A stretch of 17,058 nucleotides of DNA, taken from Salinicoccus sesuvii. GTDB lineage: Bacteria > Bacillota > Bacilli > Staphylococcales > Salinicoccaceae. Positions 1 to 5,755 of this stretch are shown here, piece after piece. Position numbers and translations under genes: made by a program. Under the pieces are notes generated by a model that searched no databases, was not told the DNA's origin, and saw nothing but the letters and a program-made list of their open reading frames with translations. Position 1 is the stretch's first letter. Every line of letters starts with the position of its first letter. The stretch covers positions 1 to 17,058 of the forward strand of contig NZ_JBHRWV010000006.1 of NCBI RefSeq assembly GCF_042648145.1, given 5' to 3'.

Positions 1-31
1 TGAGCTGCTACCTCCTAAGTTTACAGATGAA
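1..31 (+). repeat. Left terminal inverted repeat of the IS
   Basis: Matches the reverse complement of 1669-1699 at 25 of 31 positions, with an uninterrupted 15-base match at its inner end (aagtttacagatgaa). Its inner part also forms one arm of the 10-57 hairpin. Confidence 0.9.
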
Positions 32-62
32 ATAAAAAATCTGTAAACTTAGGAGGTTTTTT
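10..62 (+). promoter_or_regulatory. Hairpin sequestering the orfA ribosome binding site
   Basis: Bases 10-28 and 39-57 are perfectly complementary over 19 bp, with a 10-base A-rich loop. The right arm contains the orfA Shine-Dalgarno AGGAGG (51-56), and T57-T62 follow directly. An RNA entering from outside the IS would fold this stem, hiding the ribosome binding site and possibly ending transcription at the U tract. An RNA starting inside the element, right of about base 28, would lack the left arm and leave the site open. This layout is known from other IS elements as protection against read-through; the function here is inferred from the sequence. Confidence 0.75.
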
Positions 63-63
63 A

Positions 64-735
64 ATGGCCAGACATCGCAGTTTCGAAGAAAAGATGGCGA
101 TTGTAGACTATTATCTAGTACATGGGGATCTCAAGACCACTGCCAAACGGTTTGGTGTGCATCAAAGCATGATTAATGAATGGGTGTTGATGGTCGAAGA
201 GAAAGGCCCTGAATCCTTAAAGGTCAGCACCCGCCATCAAACATATTCCACCGAGTTTAAAGAAATGATCGTGCATGAATATCTGACACAAGAGATCGGC
301 ATACGGACACTCGCCAGGAAACACAGTATTCCTGCACATAATACAGTCAGACAATGGATCATCAGCTATACTGAAGGTAAGAGATTAAAATCGACCTTTG
401 GGGGCACTCAGTCTATGACTAAAAGTAAAAAGACGACATATGAAGAACGATTGGAAATAGCACAGTATCACGCAGCCCATGATGTCAGTATCCGTGAGCT
501 CTCAGAACGATTCAATGTATCCTATCAACAAGCGTATCAATATGTGAAGAAGTATGAGAGAGCGGGTCAATACGGCCTGGAAGACCGACGGGGCCGCCAC
601 AAACCGGAAGCAGAATTGGCTGAAATCGACCAACTGAAACGTGAGCTGGAAATCGAGCGACGCAAGCGCAAAAAAGTGGAAGTGGAGAATGCATTCTTAA
701 AAAAGTTGGAAGAACTCGAGAGGAGACGCAAGTAA
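64..735 (+). CDS. IS3-family transposase OrfA (HTH regulator/DNA-binding subunit)
   Basis: A 223-aa DNA-binding protein of the IS150-like subgroup. Three helix-turn-helix units follow one another: residues ~7-45, ~62-105 (IRTLARKHSIPAHNTVRQW) and ~122-165 (SIRELSERFNVSYQQAYQYV). A basic, Leu/Glu-rich coiled coil (~185-223) is the likely dimerisation zipper. In this family OrfA binds the terminal repeats and, without OrfB, usually limits transposition. The ATG at 64 lies 7 bases after AGGAGG (51-56), which is part of a strong hairpin. Ribosomes slipping at 699-705 leave this frame to make OrfAB; the others stop at 733-735. Confidence 0.92.
   Translation: MARHRSFEEKMAIVDYYLVHGDLKTTAKRFGVHQSMINEWVLMVEEKGPESLKVSTRHQTYSTEFKEMIVHEYLTQEIGIRTLARKHSIPAHNTVRQWIISYTEGKRLKSTFGGTQSMTKSKKTTYEERLEIAQYHAAHDVSIRELSERFNVSYQQAYQYVKKYERAGQYGLEDRRGRHKPEAELAEIDQLKRELEIERRKRKKVEVENAFLKKLEELERRRK
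699..705 (+). other. Programmed -1 frameshift site (A AAA AAG)
   Basis: In the orfA frame the codons read TTA AAA AAG, so the heptamer A AAA AAG is in the phase needed for tandem -1 slippage. It is the usual IS3-family site. After the slip the next codon is GTT at 705, in the orfB frame. OrfB has no start codon of its own before GTG at 936, which is already inside conserved sequence. A second A run at 670-675 is out of phase for this heptamer. Confidence 0.85.
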
Positions 736-1622
736 GCCGGGTTCGGGGCCAACGGATTCACAAAGCAATCACAGAACTGCACAGAGCAGGCTATTCCATC
801 TCTGAACTGTGCGAAGTCGCAAACATCAGCCGTCAGGCGTATTATCAGTATCAAAAGCGCCGAAAGCCGAAGAACGAAATTGAAAACGAAACCATTGCCG
901 CATGCATCGCAGACTTCTACATCAAGTATCAGGGGGTGCCAGGTTACCGCATGATGCGCCATCTTGTGAACCGTCATTTGAACACGGCCTACAGTCATAA
1001 CCGTATTCTGCGCATCATGCGGCTAATGGGCATTCAGTCCGTCACACGGAAGAAGAAGGTGGTCCGCACCATGAGATCCGGTGACTTCACGGCAAAGAAC
1101 GGCCTGGGTCGGCAGTTCATCTCGGAATTCAAGAACGAAAAGTGGTTGACCGATGTGACCGAGTTCAAGTTAAAGACCGGCCGGCGGGTCTTCATGTGTG
1201 CGATTCTCGATTTGTTTGATAACAGTATCGTTGCTTACCGATTCGGTCTCAGTAATAATAACCGACTGGTGTTTGATACCCTCGAGGCAGCGCTCGCAGC
1301 CAATCCGGACGCATCCCCCATGATCCACAGTGACCGCGGCTTCCAGTTTACATCATATGGTTTCAGAAAGATTTTAAAAGCGCATGGCATGACGCAAAGC
1401 ATGTCCCGTGTCGGCAAGTGTATCGACAATGGACCGATGGAGGCGTTCTTTGGCAAACTGAAATCCGAACGGTACAATCTGGTGAGAAAAGATACTGGAT
1501 ATGAGACGTATCAACAACTCATAAATGATTTGGGTGCCTACATCCATTTTTACAATCATAAACGCCCACAAGAGGTGCTCTGCGGTCTCACGCCTGTCAA
1601 ATTGCGCAAGATTGCCGCATAA
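705..1622 (+). CDS. IS3-family transposase OrfB (DDE catalytic part, made as OrfAB fusion)
   Basis: The catalytic half of the transposase, read in the -1 frame relative to orfA (about 305 aa after the slip; fused OrfAB about 519 aa). The N-terminal part has an HTH_21-like region (GYSISELCEVANISRQAYY), then the rve integrase core. The DDE triad is visible: D in WLTDVTEF (1152-1154), D in IHSDRG (1332-1334) and E in NGPMEAFFG (1440-1442), with exactly 35 residues between the second D and E, as expected for IS3. The frame is open from 645. The GTG at 936 would lose conserved sequence, so I place the functional beginning at the shift site. It ends with TAA at 1620-1622. Confidence 0.92.
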   Translation, partial: VGRTREETQVSRVRGQRIHKAITELHRAGYSISELCEVANISRQAYYQYQKRRKPKNEIENETIAACIADFYIKYQGVPGYRMMRHLVNRHLNTAYSHNRILRIMRLMGIQSVTRKKKVVRTMRSGDFTAKNGLGRQFISEFKNEKWLTDVTEFKLKTGRRVFMCAILDLFDNSIVAYRFGLSNNNRLVFDTLEAALAANPDASPMIHSDRGFQFTSYGFRKILKAHGMTQSMSRVGKCIDNGPMEAFFGKLKSERYNLVRKDTGYETYQQLINDLGAYIHFYNHKRPQEVLCGLTPVKLRKIAA

Positions 1623-1655
1623 AAAGCTGAGATTCTAATCAATTAGAATCTCAGC
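1621..1655 (-). terminator. Intrinsic terminator inside IS right end, acting on leftward transcripts
   Basis: Arms 1626-1639 and 1642-1655 pair perfectly over 14 bp. On the minus strand the stem is followed by TTTTT (complement of 1621-1625). It would end leftward transcripts from the DUF1028 gene before they run antisense through the transposase. Rightward, the stem is followed only by AAAAATTATTTT, so it is weaker in that direction. Confidence 0.65.
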
Positions 1656-1668
1656 AAAAATTATTTTA

Positions 1669-1699
1669 TTCATCTGTAAACTTTAGTGGTCTCAGGTCA
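1669..1699 (-). repeat. Right terminal inverted repeat of the IS
   Basis: Its reverse complement matches bases 1-31 at 25 of 31 positions and ends in CA. Bases 1672-1690 also match, in direct orientation, the inner hairpin arm at 39-57 (16 of 19). Confidence 0.9.
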
Positions 1700-1746
1700 G
1701 GCTGTGGCGGTGCAAGGATGTATTAAGCTTTAATGTTTTGCTTTCG

Positions 1747-2397
1747 TCATCTTTTCGGCATGTTTGGCATAAATGGAAGAAGCTCGTCTTTCGCCACTTC
1801 GTAAACGCGTGTCAGTTCTTTAATCGGATCTTCATGCTCATCCACTCGAAGGTCGACAAGCGGATAGTCTTCCGTGTCATAGACTTTAAGTGCCGCGGAC
1901 TGTTTGCCACGCTTGTCACCTCCTGCTTTTTGGCCAGCTTGCAGTGCGTGAAGTAGCCTTTCTGACAGTTCCAAGTCGGAGTGGATGAGAAATGTGCGCT
2001 GCATATCGGTCAATGTTTTTTCGTTAAGGAGCATATTGCCAGCAACAACAACACCCGTATCCTCAAAGTGGTTGTAGTAGCCTTCACACTTATTCCCTGA
2101 AAAAGCAGCTGTATTGCCGTAGCCGTCGACAATTGCGAATTGCCTATACTCGAGATCTTGTTCTTCGGAGAGGATCTTTTCTTTTGCTTGTAGCGCACTC
2201 ATACCGGAGGAGAGGTACTCAAGTCCTCTGATGCCGATATACGGATTGACAAACGACTGGGTCGCAATGGCACCGACACCGGGCTTGACGAAGGGGACCA
2301 GCATACCGACAGCAGGCAGCTTTGTCGATACTGCGACGCCGAGCTGACCTGTTTTAGAACATCTGGCTGTAATGGAGAAAGTATTGAACTCTAGCAT
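1747..2397 (-). CDS. DUF1028 family protein (Ntn-hydrolase-like fold)
   Basis: A 216-aa cytoplasmic protein that covers the full length of the DUF1028 family. The family signature is plain: TFSITARCSKTGQLGVAVST at residues 6-25, then PAVGMLVPFVKPGVGAIATQ, the NPYIGIRGLEYLSSG segment, and AGQKAGGDKRGKQSAAL with VDLRVDEHEDPI near the C-terminus. DUF1028 proteins have an N-terminal-nucleophile-like fold, but their reaction is not established; they often sit beside peptidase or amidohydrolase genes, which is not so here. The ATG follows AAGGATG by about 8 bases. It appears to be transcribed alone, divergently from the SDR gene, and its downstream flank is now the IS. Confidence 0.87.
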   Translation of the reverse strand: MLEFNTFSITARCSKTGQLGVAVSTKLPAVGMLVPFVKPGVGAIATQSFVNPYIGIRGLEYLSSGMSALQAKEKILSEEQDLEYRQFAIVDGYGNTAAFSGNKCEGYYNHFEDTGVVVAGNMLLNEKTLTDMQRTFLIHSDLELSERLLHALQAGQKAGGDKRGKQSAALKVYDTEDYPLVDLRVDEHEDPIKELTRVYEVAKDELLPFMPNMPKR

Positions 2398-2438
2398 AAA
2401 GCAATCATCCTTATACGTTTATTTTAATACTTGACTCT

Positions 2439-2467
2439 AATTTACAGTAAAACTCGAGAAGTGCCAA
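2439..2467 (-). promoter_or_regulatory. Putative sigma-A promoter of the DUF1028 gene
   Basis: On the minus strand TTGGCA (2467-2462), a 17-base spacer, then TAAATT (2444-2439), about 42 bases before the ATG. Another pair (TTTACT-N16-TATTAA) lies slightly nearer the gene, so the exact promoter is uncertain. Confidence 0.4.
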
Positions 2468-2470
2468 TCG

Positions 2471-2487
2471 GTTTACTTTTTGTAAAC
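2471..2487. promoter_or_regulatory. Small dyad between divergent DUF1028 and SDR genes
   Basis: gtttac-N5-gtaaac, a perfect 6-bp dyad in the intergenic space. It could be an operator for the SDR gene: a TTTGTA-N16-TATAAA promoter would overlap it (TATAAA at 2501-2506). The first 15 bases recur exactly at 15056-15070, before the surface-protein gene. No regulator can be named. Confidence 0.3.
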
Positions 2488-2549
2488 TTTGATCTACCGT
2501 TATAAATGAAACCGCATTCATGTGGTGATACAATTTAGGAGGTCATTTA

Positions 2550-3332
2550 ATGAAAAGATTACAAGACAAAGTCATTCTGATTACTGGTGCGGCAAGTGGG
2601 CTCGGGCAGGCATCAGCGCTCCGTGCAGCGCAAGAAGGGGCGAAACTGTCACTTGTCGACTTGAATGCAGAAACGCTGGAAGACACACAGAAATTGATCA
2701 AAGACCACGTCTCTGATGCAGAGATACTGATGATTACTGCAGATGTTTCTGATGAAGCAGCAGTAAAGAATTACGTTGAACAGACGGTATCTGAGTTTGG
2801 AAGGATCGATGGTTTCTTTAATAATGCGGGGATTGAAGGCAAGCAGAATCTGACAGAAAACTATGGCAGTGATGAATTCGAAAAAGTCGTTGGCATTAAT
2901 CTAAACGGTGTATTCTTTGGCATGAAATATGTACTTGAAGTGATGAAAGAACAAGGGGCAGGCTCTATCGTCAACACTGCATCTGTTGGAGGCATTCGCG
3001 GTGTGGGTAACCAGTCTGGATACGCAGCAAGTAAGCACGGTGTTGTCGGACTGACAAGAAACTCTGCGGTAGAGTATGGGGCGTACGGAGTAAGCATCAA
3101 CGCAATCGCCCCCGGTGCAATCATGACAGCAATGGTTGAAGGGTCACTCCGTCAGATGGGCGGCGATGATTGGGAAGCAGCTGGTGAGGAATTTGTCAGT
3201 GTCAATCCAATGAAACGTTTCGGTCGACCGGAAGAAGTTGCAGCACTTGTGTCCTTTTTGCTCAGTCGGGAATCTGAATTCATCAACGGGGCAACAATTC
3301 CGATTGATGGTGGACAATCCTATAAGTACTAG
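2550..3332 (+). CDS. SDR family NAD(P)-dependent oxidoreductase
   Basis: A 260-aa classical short-chain dehydrogenase/reductase, of normal family length. The Rossmann cofactor motif TGAASGLG is at residues 12-19 and NNAG at 91-94. The catalytic set is complete: N117, S145, Y158 and K162 (YAASK). An aspartate (D37, LVDLN) ends the second beta strand, which in this family usually means NAD(H) over NADP(H). The C-terminal substrate region gives no clear match to a named dehydrogenase, so the substrate is unknown. AGGAGGT (2537-2543) lies 6 bases before the ATG. The gene is single: it diverges from the DUF1028 gene and ends at a strong terminator (3340-3372). Confidence 0.93.
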   Translation: MKRLQDKVILITGAASGLGQASALRAAQEGAKLSLVDLNAETLEDTQKLIKDHVSDAEILMITADVSDEAAVKNYVEQTVSEFGRIDGFFNNAGIEGKQNLTENYGSDEFEKVVGINLNGVFFGMKYVLEVMKEQGAGSIVNTASVGGIRGVGNQSGYAASKHGVVGLTRNSAVEYGAYGVSINAIAPGAIMTAMVEGSLRQMGGDDWEAAGEEFVSVNPMKRFGRPEEVAALVSFLLSRESEFINGATIPIDGGQSYKY

Positions 3333-3339
3333 CATAGTT

Positions 3340-3372
3340 AAACCCGCCTCCTGATAGGGAGGCGGGTTTTTT
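3340..3372 (+). terminator. Strong intrinsic terminator after the SDR gene
   Basis: A perfect 12-bp stem (3340-3351 with 3358-3369), GC-rich, with a 6-base loop and TTTTTT at 3367-3372. It lies between two convergent genes and may also slow transcripts from the PPK2 gene. Confidence 0.9.
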
Positions 3373-3383
3373 CAAGCATCAGT

Positions 3384-4244
3384 TTATTCGTCCTCCAGTT
3401 TTCTGATGTACGCCTTGAGCTTCTCTTTGTCTTCTCCGGTCATTTCAGGGTATTTTGGGTCAATTTTCCGAAGCAAGTCGACCATGATCTCATTGACGAG
3501 ACGACGAGTATGCCACGCGTCGTCTGCAGGCAGGACATACCACGGAGCATAGTCGGTAGAAGTTTCATTCAACATGTCCTCGAATACCTTCTGATAATCG
3601 TCCCAGTATTCCCGTTCCTCGACATCAGAAAACGAGAATTCCCACTGCTTATCCGGGTCTTTCATCCTTGCAAGCAGACGGCGTTTTTGTTCATCCTTAG
3701 ACATATGAAAAAAGAATTTCACGATGTGGATATTGTTCTGATGAAGATATCTCTCGTAGTTTCGTATCTGTTCAAAACGCAGTGACCAAAGTGTATTGTC
3801 GTCTGCGCCTTCTGGATAATCACCTTCCGATAATACGTCATGGATGCGAGGCGCAATGACTTCTTCATAGTGCGAACGGTTCAGTATACCAACTTCACCA
3901 TGAGCGGGCAGGGCGTCGTGCAGGCGCCAAAGATAGTCGTGCTTCCGCTCTGTTTCAGTCGGCTTACCGAGCGTGGTCGTCTTCAGTCCCTGGGGGTTGA
4001 GGTTCGAGAATATATAACTGATGGCTTCATCTTTACCCGCAGCATCAAGCGCTTGCAGTACAACTAATATACCGTGTTTCTCTTCAGCATTCATTTTGAG
4101 ATGAAGATCTTTAAGTCTTTTTACAAGTGGGGGGATGATGTCATTTCTAATGTCTTCGTTATCGTGCGACTTGTTTTCACTGGTCTTGTAGTCACTCAGA
4201 CGAATTGTGTTCTCTCCGGTTAGTCGATAACTATCGAGATTCAT
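3384..4244 (-). CDS. ppk2: PPK2 family polyphosphate kinase / polyP:nucleotide phosphotransferase
   Basis: A 286-aa cytoplasmic kinase that moves phosphate between inorganic polyphosphate and nucleotides. The Walker A loop LDAAGKD is at residues 66-72 (ILVVLQALDAAGKDEAI), followed by NPQGLK and KPTETER. DYLWRLHDALPAHGEVGI and the NRSHYEEV box (122-129) match most closely the class III PPK2 enzymes, which phosphorylate AMP and ADP; the class call is inference. I take the ATG at 4244, 9 bases after AAGGAG. An ATG at 4250 is only 3 bases from it, and an upstream ATG at 4304 has no ribosome binding site. The gene is divergent from scdA and convergent with the SDR gene. Confidence 0.92.
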   Translation of the reverse strand: MNLDSYRLTGENTIRLSDYKTSENKSHDNEDIRNDIIPPLVKRLKDLHLKMNAEEKHGILVVLQALDAAGKDEAISYIFSNLNPQGLKTTTLGKPTETERKHDYLWRLHDALPAHGEVGILNRSHYEEVIAPRIHDVLSEGDYPEGADDNTLWSLRFEQIRNYERYLHQNNIHIVKFFFHMSKDEQKRRLLARMKDPDKQWEFSFSDVEEREYWDDYQKVFEDMLNETSTDYAPWYVLPADDAWHTRRLVNEIMVDLLRKIDPKYPEMTGEDKEKLKAYIRKLEDE

Positions 4245-4379
4245 ATGCATCCGCTCCTTTTCAACGTTGTACCCATAGGCGGATAAATTAAACGCGAAGT
4301 GCATTCAATTGAATATTGTCACTGAATGTTCAATCATTCACATATAAGTGATGATTCAATAGCATAGTTATATGATACA

Positions 4380-4408
4380 TTAAAGATGTATAAAAAATAC
4401 ATCTTTAA
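4380..4408 (+). promoter_or_regulatory. NsrR-like palindromic operator upstream of scdA
   Basis: Two 12-base perfect arms, 4380-4391 and 4397-4408, flank AAAAA. The core AAGATGTAT...ATACATCTT agrees with the published NsrR consensus (AAGATGYAT-type arms), and NsrR is the nitric-oxide-sensing repressor of ytfE/scdA-type genes in other bacteria. A TATGAT hexamer (4371-4376) lies just upstream, so a bound repressor would cover the likely start point. The ribosome binding site follows the palindrome. The NsrR assignment is inferred; no nsrR gene is in the window. Confidence 0.72.
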
Positions 4409-4421
4409 AAGGAGTGTTAGC

Positions 4422-5114
4422 ATGGCTGTGGTCAATGAGAAAATGTGGGTCAGCGATATCGTTAAGGAGATTCCTAAAAGTGCAGATATATTTAGAGAGA
4501 AGAGAATTGATTACTGTTGTGGCGGCAGGATATCCCTCGCAGAAGCGGTTGATGCACGCGGGCTAGATCTAGAGGAAGTGCTCAAAGAGATAAGCGGCAT
4601 CGATCAGCATGAAGGTAGTGGCATCGACATGAGGTACTTGGACGAGGCTGCTATCATTACCTTCATCCAAAACAGGTATCACCGGGAGCTTTTGAATGAA
4701 CTTTCGGCACTGACACCTTATATCACTAAAGTGGCGAGAAAACATGGTCCGAATGAGCCGCATTTAGTAAGACTAGAAACGCTCTATAAGACGCTAAAAA
4801 ATGAGATGGTTGCCCATACGTCAGAGGAGGACAGGAATGTGTTTCCACTCATCAATAGATTCATGCAGAATCCGACGTCAGCGCTCGTAGAAACCGTCAA
4901 GCCGCATGTCAGTGCACTCGAATCGGAGCATGAGGTGGTGGGAGATATATTAAAGGAAATGCGAGACATTACGGATGATTTCACCCCTCGCGGATCGGCA
5001 TGTGGCACATATCAGCTTGTCTATGCCAGACTGGAAAAACTCGAGAAAGATACGTTCGACCATATTCATCTCGAGAATAACGTACTGTTCGAAAGGGTAC
5101 GGAGTGTCATTTAG
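4422..5114 (+). CDS. scdA: Iron-sulfur cluster repair di-iron protein ScdA/RIC
   Basis: A 230-aa cytoplasmic di-iron protein that helps restore iron-sulfur clusters damaged by nitric oxide or oxidants. The ScdA_N domain (~8-60) carries the diagnostic DYCCGG (CC at 32-33). The hemerythrin-like domain (~75-225) has the ligands known from YtfE: H87, H132 with E136 (AHTSEE), H170 (ESEHE) and H214 with E218 (HIHLEN). The length is close to that of the staphylococcal protein. The ATG at 4422 lies 7 bases after AAAAGGAG; a longer frame beginning at 4386 starts inside the operator palindrome and has no ribosome binding site. The gene stands alone and is probably controlled by the NsrR-like site. Confidence 0.95.
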   Translation: MAVVNEKMWVSDIVKEIPKSADIFREKRIDYCCGGRISLAEAVDARGLDLEEVLKEISGIDQHEGSGIDMRYLDEAAIITFIQNRYHRELLNELSALTPYITKVARKHGPNEPHLVRLETLYKTLKNEMVAHTSEEDRNVFPLINRFMQNPTSALVETVKPHVSALESEHEVVGDILKEMRDITDDFTPRGSACGTYQLVYARLEKLEKDTFDHIHLENNVLFERVRSVI

Positions 5115-5122
5115 CCTTAAAT

Positions 5123-5151
5123 TTGTTTGAATATTCCGTTAATGTTATAAT
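5123..5151 (+). promoter_or_regulatory. Sigma-A promoter with extended -10 for the 51-aa gene
   Basis: TTGTTT (5123-5128), a 17-base spacer and a perfect TATAAT (5146-5151), with TG one base before the -10. It begins 9 bases after the scdA stop and 21 bases before the next ATG. Confidence 0.75.
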
Positions 5152-5171
5152 TAACAAAAGGGGTGTGATGA

Positions 5172-5327
5172 ATGCGTAAACATTATAATCAGTATGACCC
5201 ACTACTAGGATACCGCGAAAATGACTATGAGCCTCTGCAGTTGAATGTTCAAAAAAGACCGGATTCAATAATAGAGTTCATACTTTGGGGAATGTGGTCT
5301 TTCATTAAACACCTGATCATCCGCTAG
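5172..5327 (+). CDS. Hypothetical small protein, 51 aa
   Basis: A short gene with its own promoter, a ribosome binding site (AAAAGGGG, 5157-5164, 7 bases before ATG) and its own terminator. The product begins MRKHYNQYDPLLGYRENDYE, a polar and tyrosine-rich half. Residues ~33-51 form one amphipathic or membrane-associating helix (IIEFILWGMWSFIKHLIIR) with three aromatic residues and a basic end. No family is recognised. The helix suggests attachment to the inner face of the membrane. Independent transcription signals on both sides make it a credible gene despite its size. Confidence 0.72.
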   Translation: MRKHYNQYDPLLGYRENDYEPLQLNVQKRPDSIIEFILWGMWSFIKHLIIR

Positions 5328-5334
5328 AAACACA

Positions 5335-5365
5335 TAAAAGGGAAGGCAACATGCCTTCCCTTTTA
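5335..5365. terminator. Bidirectional intrinsic terminator
   Basis: A 14-bp stem (5335-5348 with 5352-5365) and a 3-base loop, with AAAA on the left and TTTT on the right, so it works in both directions. It serves the 51-aa gene (+) and the three-gene operon (-), whose last stop codon lies inside it. Confidence 0.9.
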
Positions 5366-5740
5366 GTGTGCCGCTGTTTTCTGATTTCTACGATACGTTA
5401 TGTATGTTGCCAGTATAGCGGTAGCTGCTAGGAACCAAAAGGGCAAAGCACCTGGATGAATACCGATGTGGGAAGTACCACCCAACTGATCAAGTACAGA
5501 AATTAACAATAGCGCGTAAATGTTAAAAAGCAGATAAAACTGCCATGAGTCCTGTCTTCTTATGCCTGTTTTCTTATACTGAACGTAATCCGTAATACTT
5601 TCTGATACACCGATGACGACAAGGAGACTGAACGCAATGGCCTGACTTTGCCAAGTTGAGAAAGGCAAGCTAGAAAATTGATCCATTACAATCATCAAAG
5701 AAAGCACAAATATACTGAGTGCTGAAAATAACTTGTGAAT
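5363..5740 (-). CDS. Small four-helix membrane protein; probable ATT start
   Basis: A membrane protein of 125 aa if read from ATT at 5740, or 114 aa from GTG at 5707. Four hydrophobic helices follow: SALSIFVLSLMIVM, AIAFSLLVVIGVSESI, FYLLFNIYALLLISVL and PFWFLAATAILATYITY. I prefer the ATT because a strong AGGAGGG lies 6 bases upstream, only a few bases past the previous stop, and because it completes the first helix. The GTG has no ribosome binding site and would cut that helix in half. No ATG, GTG or TTG lies between the ribosome binding site and 5707. It is the third gene of the XRE-regulator operon; the family is not recognised. Confidence 0.75.
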   Translation of the reverse strand: MHKLFSALSIFVLSLMIVMDQFSSLPFSTWQSQAIAFSLLVVIGVSESITDYVQYKKTGIRRQDSWQFYLLFNIYALLLISVLDQLGGTSHIGIHPGALPFWFLAATAILATYITYRRNQKTAAH

Positions 5741-5755
5741 AGTAAGCCCTCCTGA

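Larger units (their letters stand above)
1..1699 (+). mobile_element. Complete IS3-family (IS150-like) insertion sequence
   Basis: The element runs from TG at 1-2 to CA at 1698-1699, the usual IS3-family ends. Its outermost 31 bases are imperfect inverted repeats (25 of 31 matching). Inside lie orfA and orfB in the arrangement typical of the family, joined by an A AAA AAG slippage site. Both reading frames are intact and the DDE residues are present, so it may be active. The target duplication cannot be checked because the window starts at the first base of the element. It sits 47 bp past the 3' end of the DUF1028 gene and breaks no visible gene. Confidence 0.93.

Noticed and set aside
936..1622. 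OrfB starting at GTG 936
   Set aside because: Conserved OrfB sequence (SRVRGQRIHKAI..., HTH region) lies upstream in the same frame, which is open from 645 and entered by the -1 shift at 699-705.
4245..4304. N-terminal extension of the PPK2 protein to ATG 4304
   Set aside because: No ribosome binding site precedes 4304, whereas AAGGAG is 9 bases before ATG 4244.
4303..4357. Palindrome attcaattgaat and an imperfect dyad (aatcattcac...gtgatgatt) between ppk2 and scdA
   Set aside because: Short, AT-rich and imperfect; no known operator (FNR, Rex, PerR) fits, so not listed as a feature.
4386..4421. Extended ScdA start at ATG 4386
   Set aside because: It lies inside the NsrR-like palindrome and has no ribosome binding site; ATG 4422 is well placed after AAAAGGAG.
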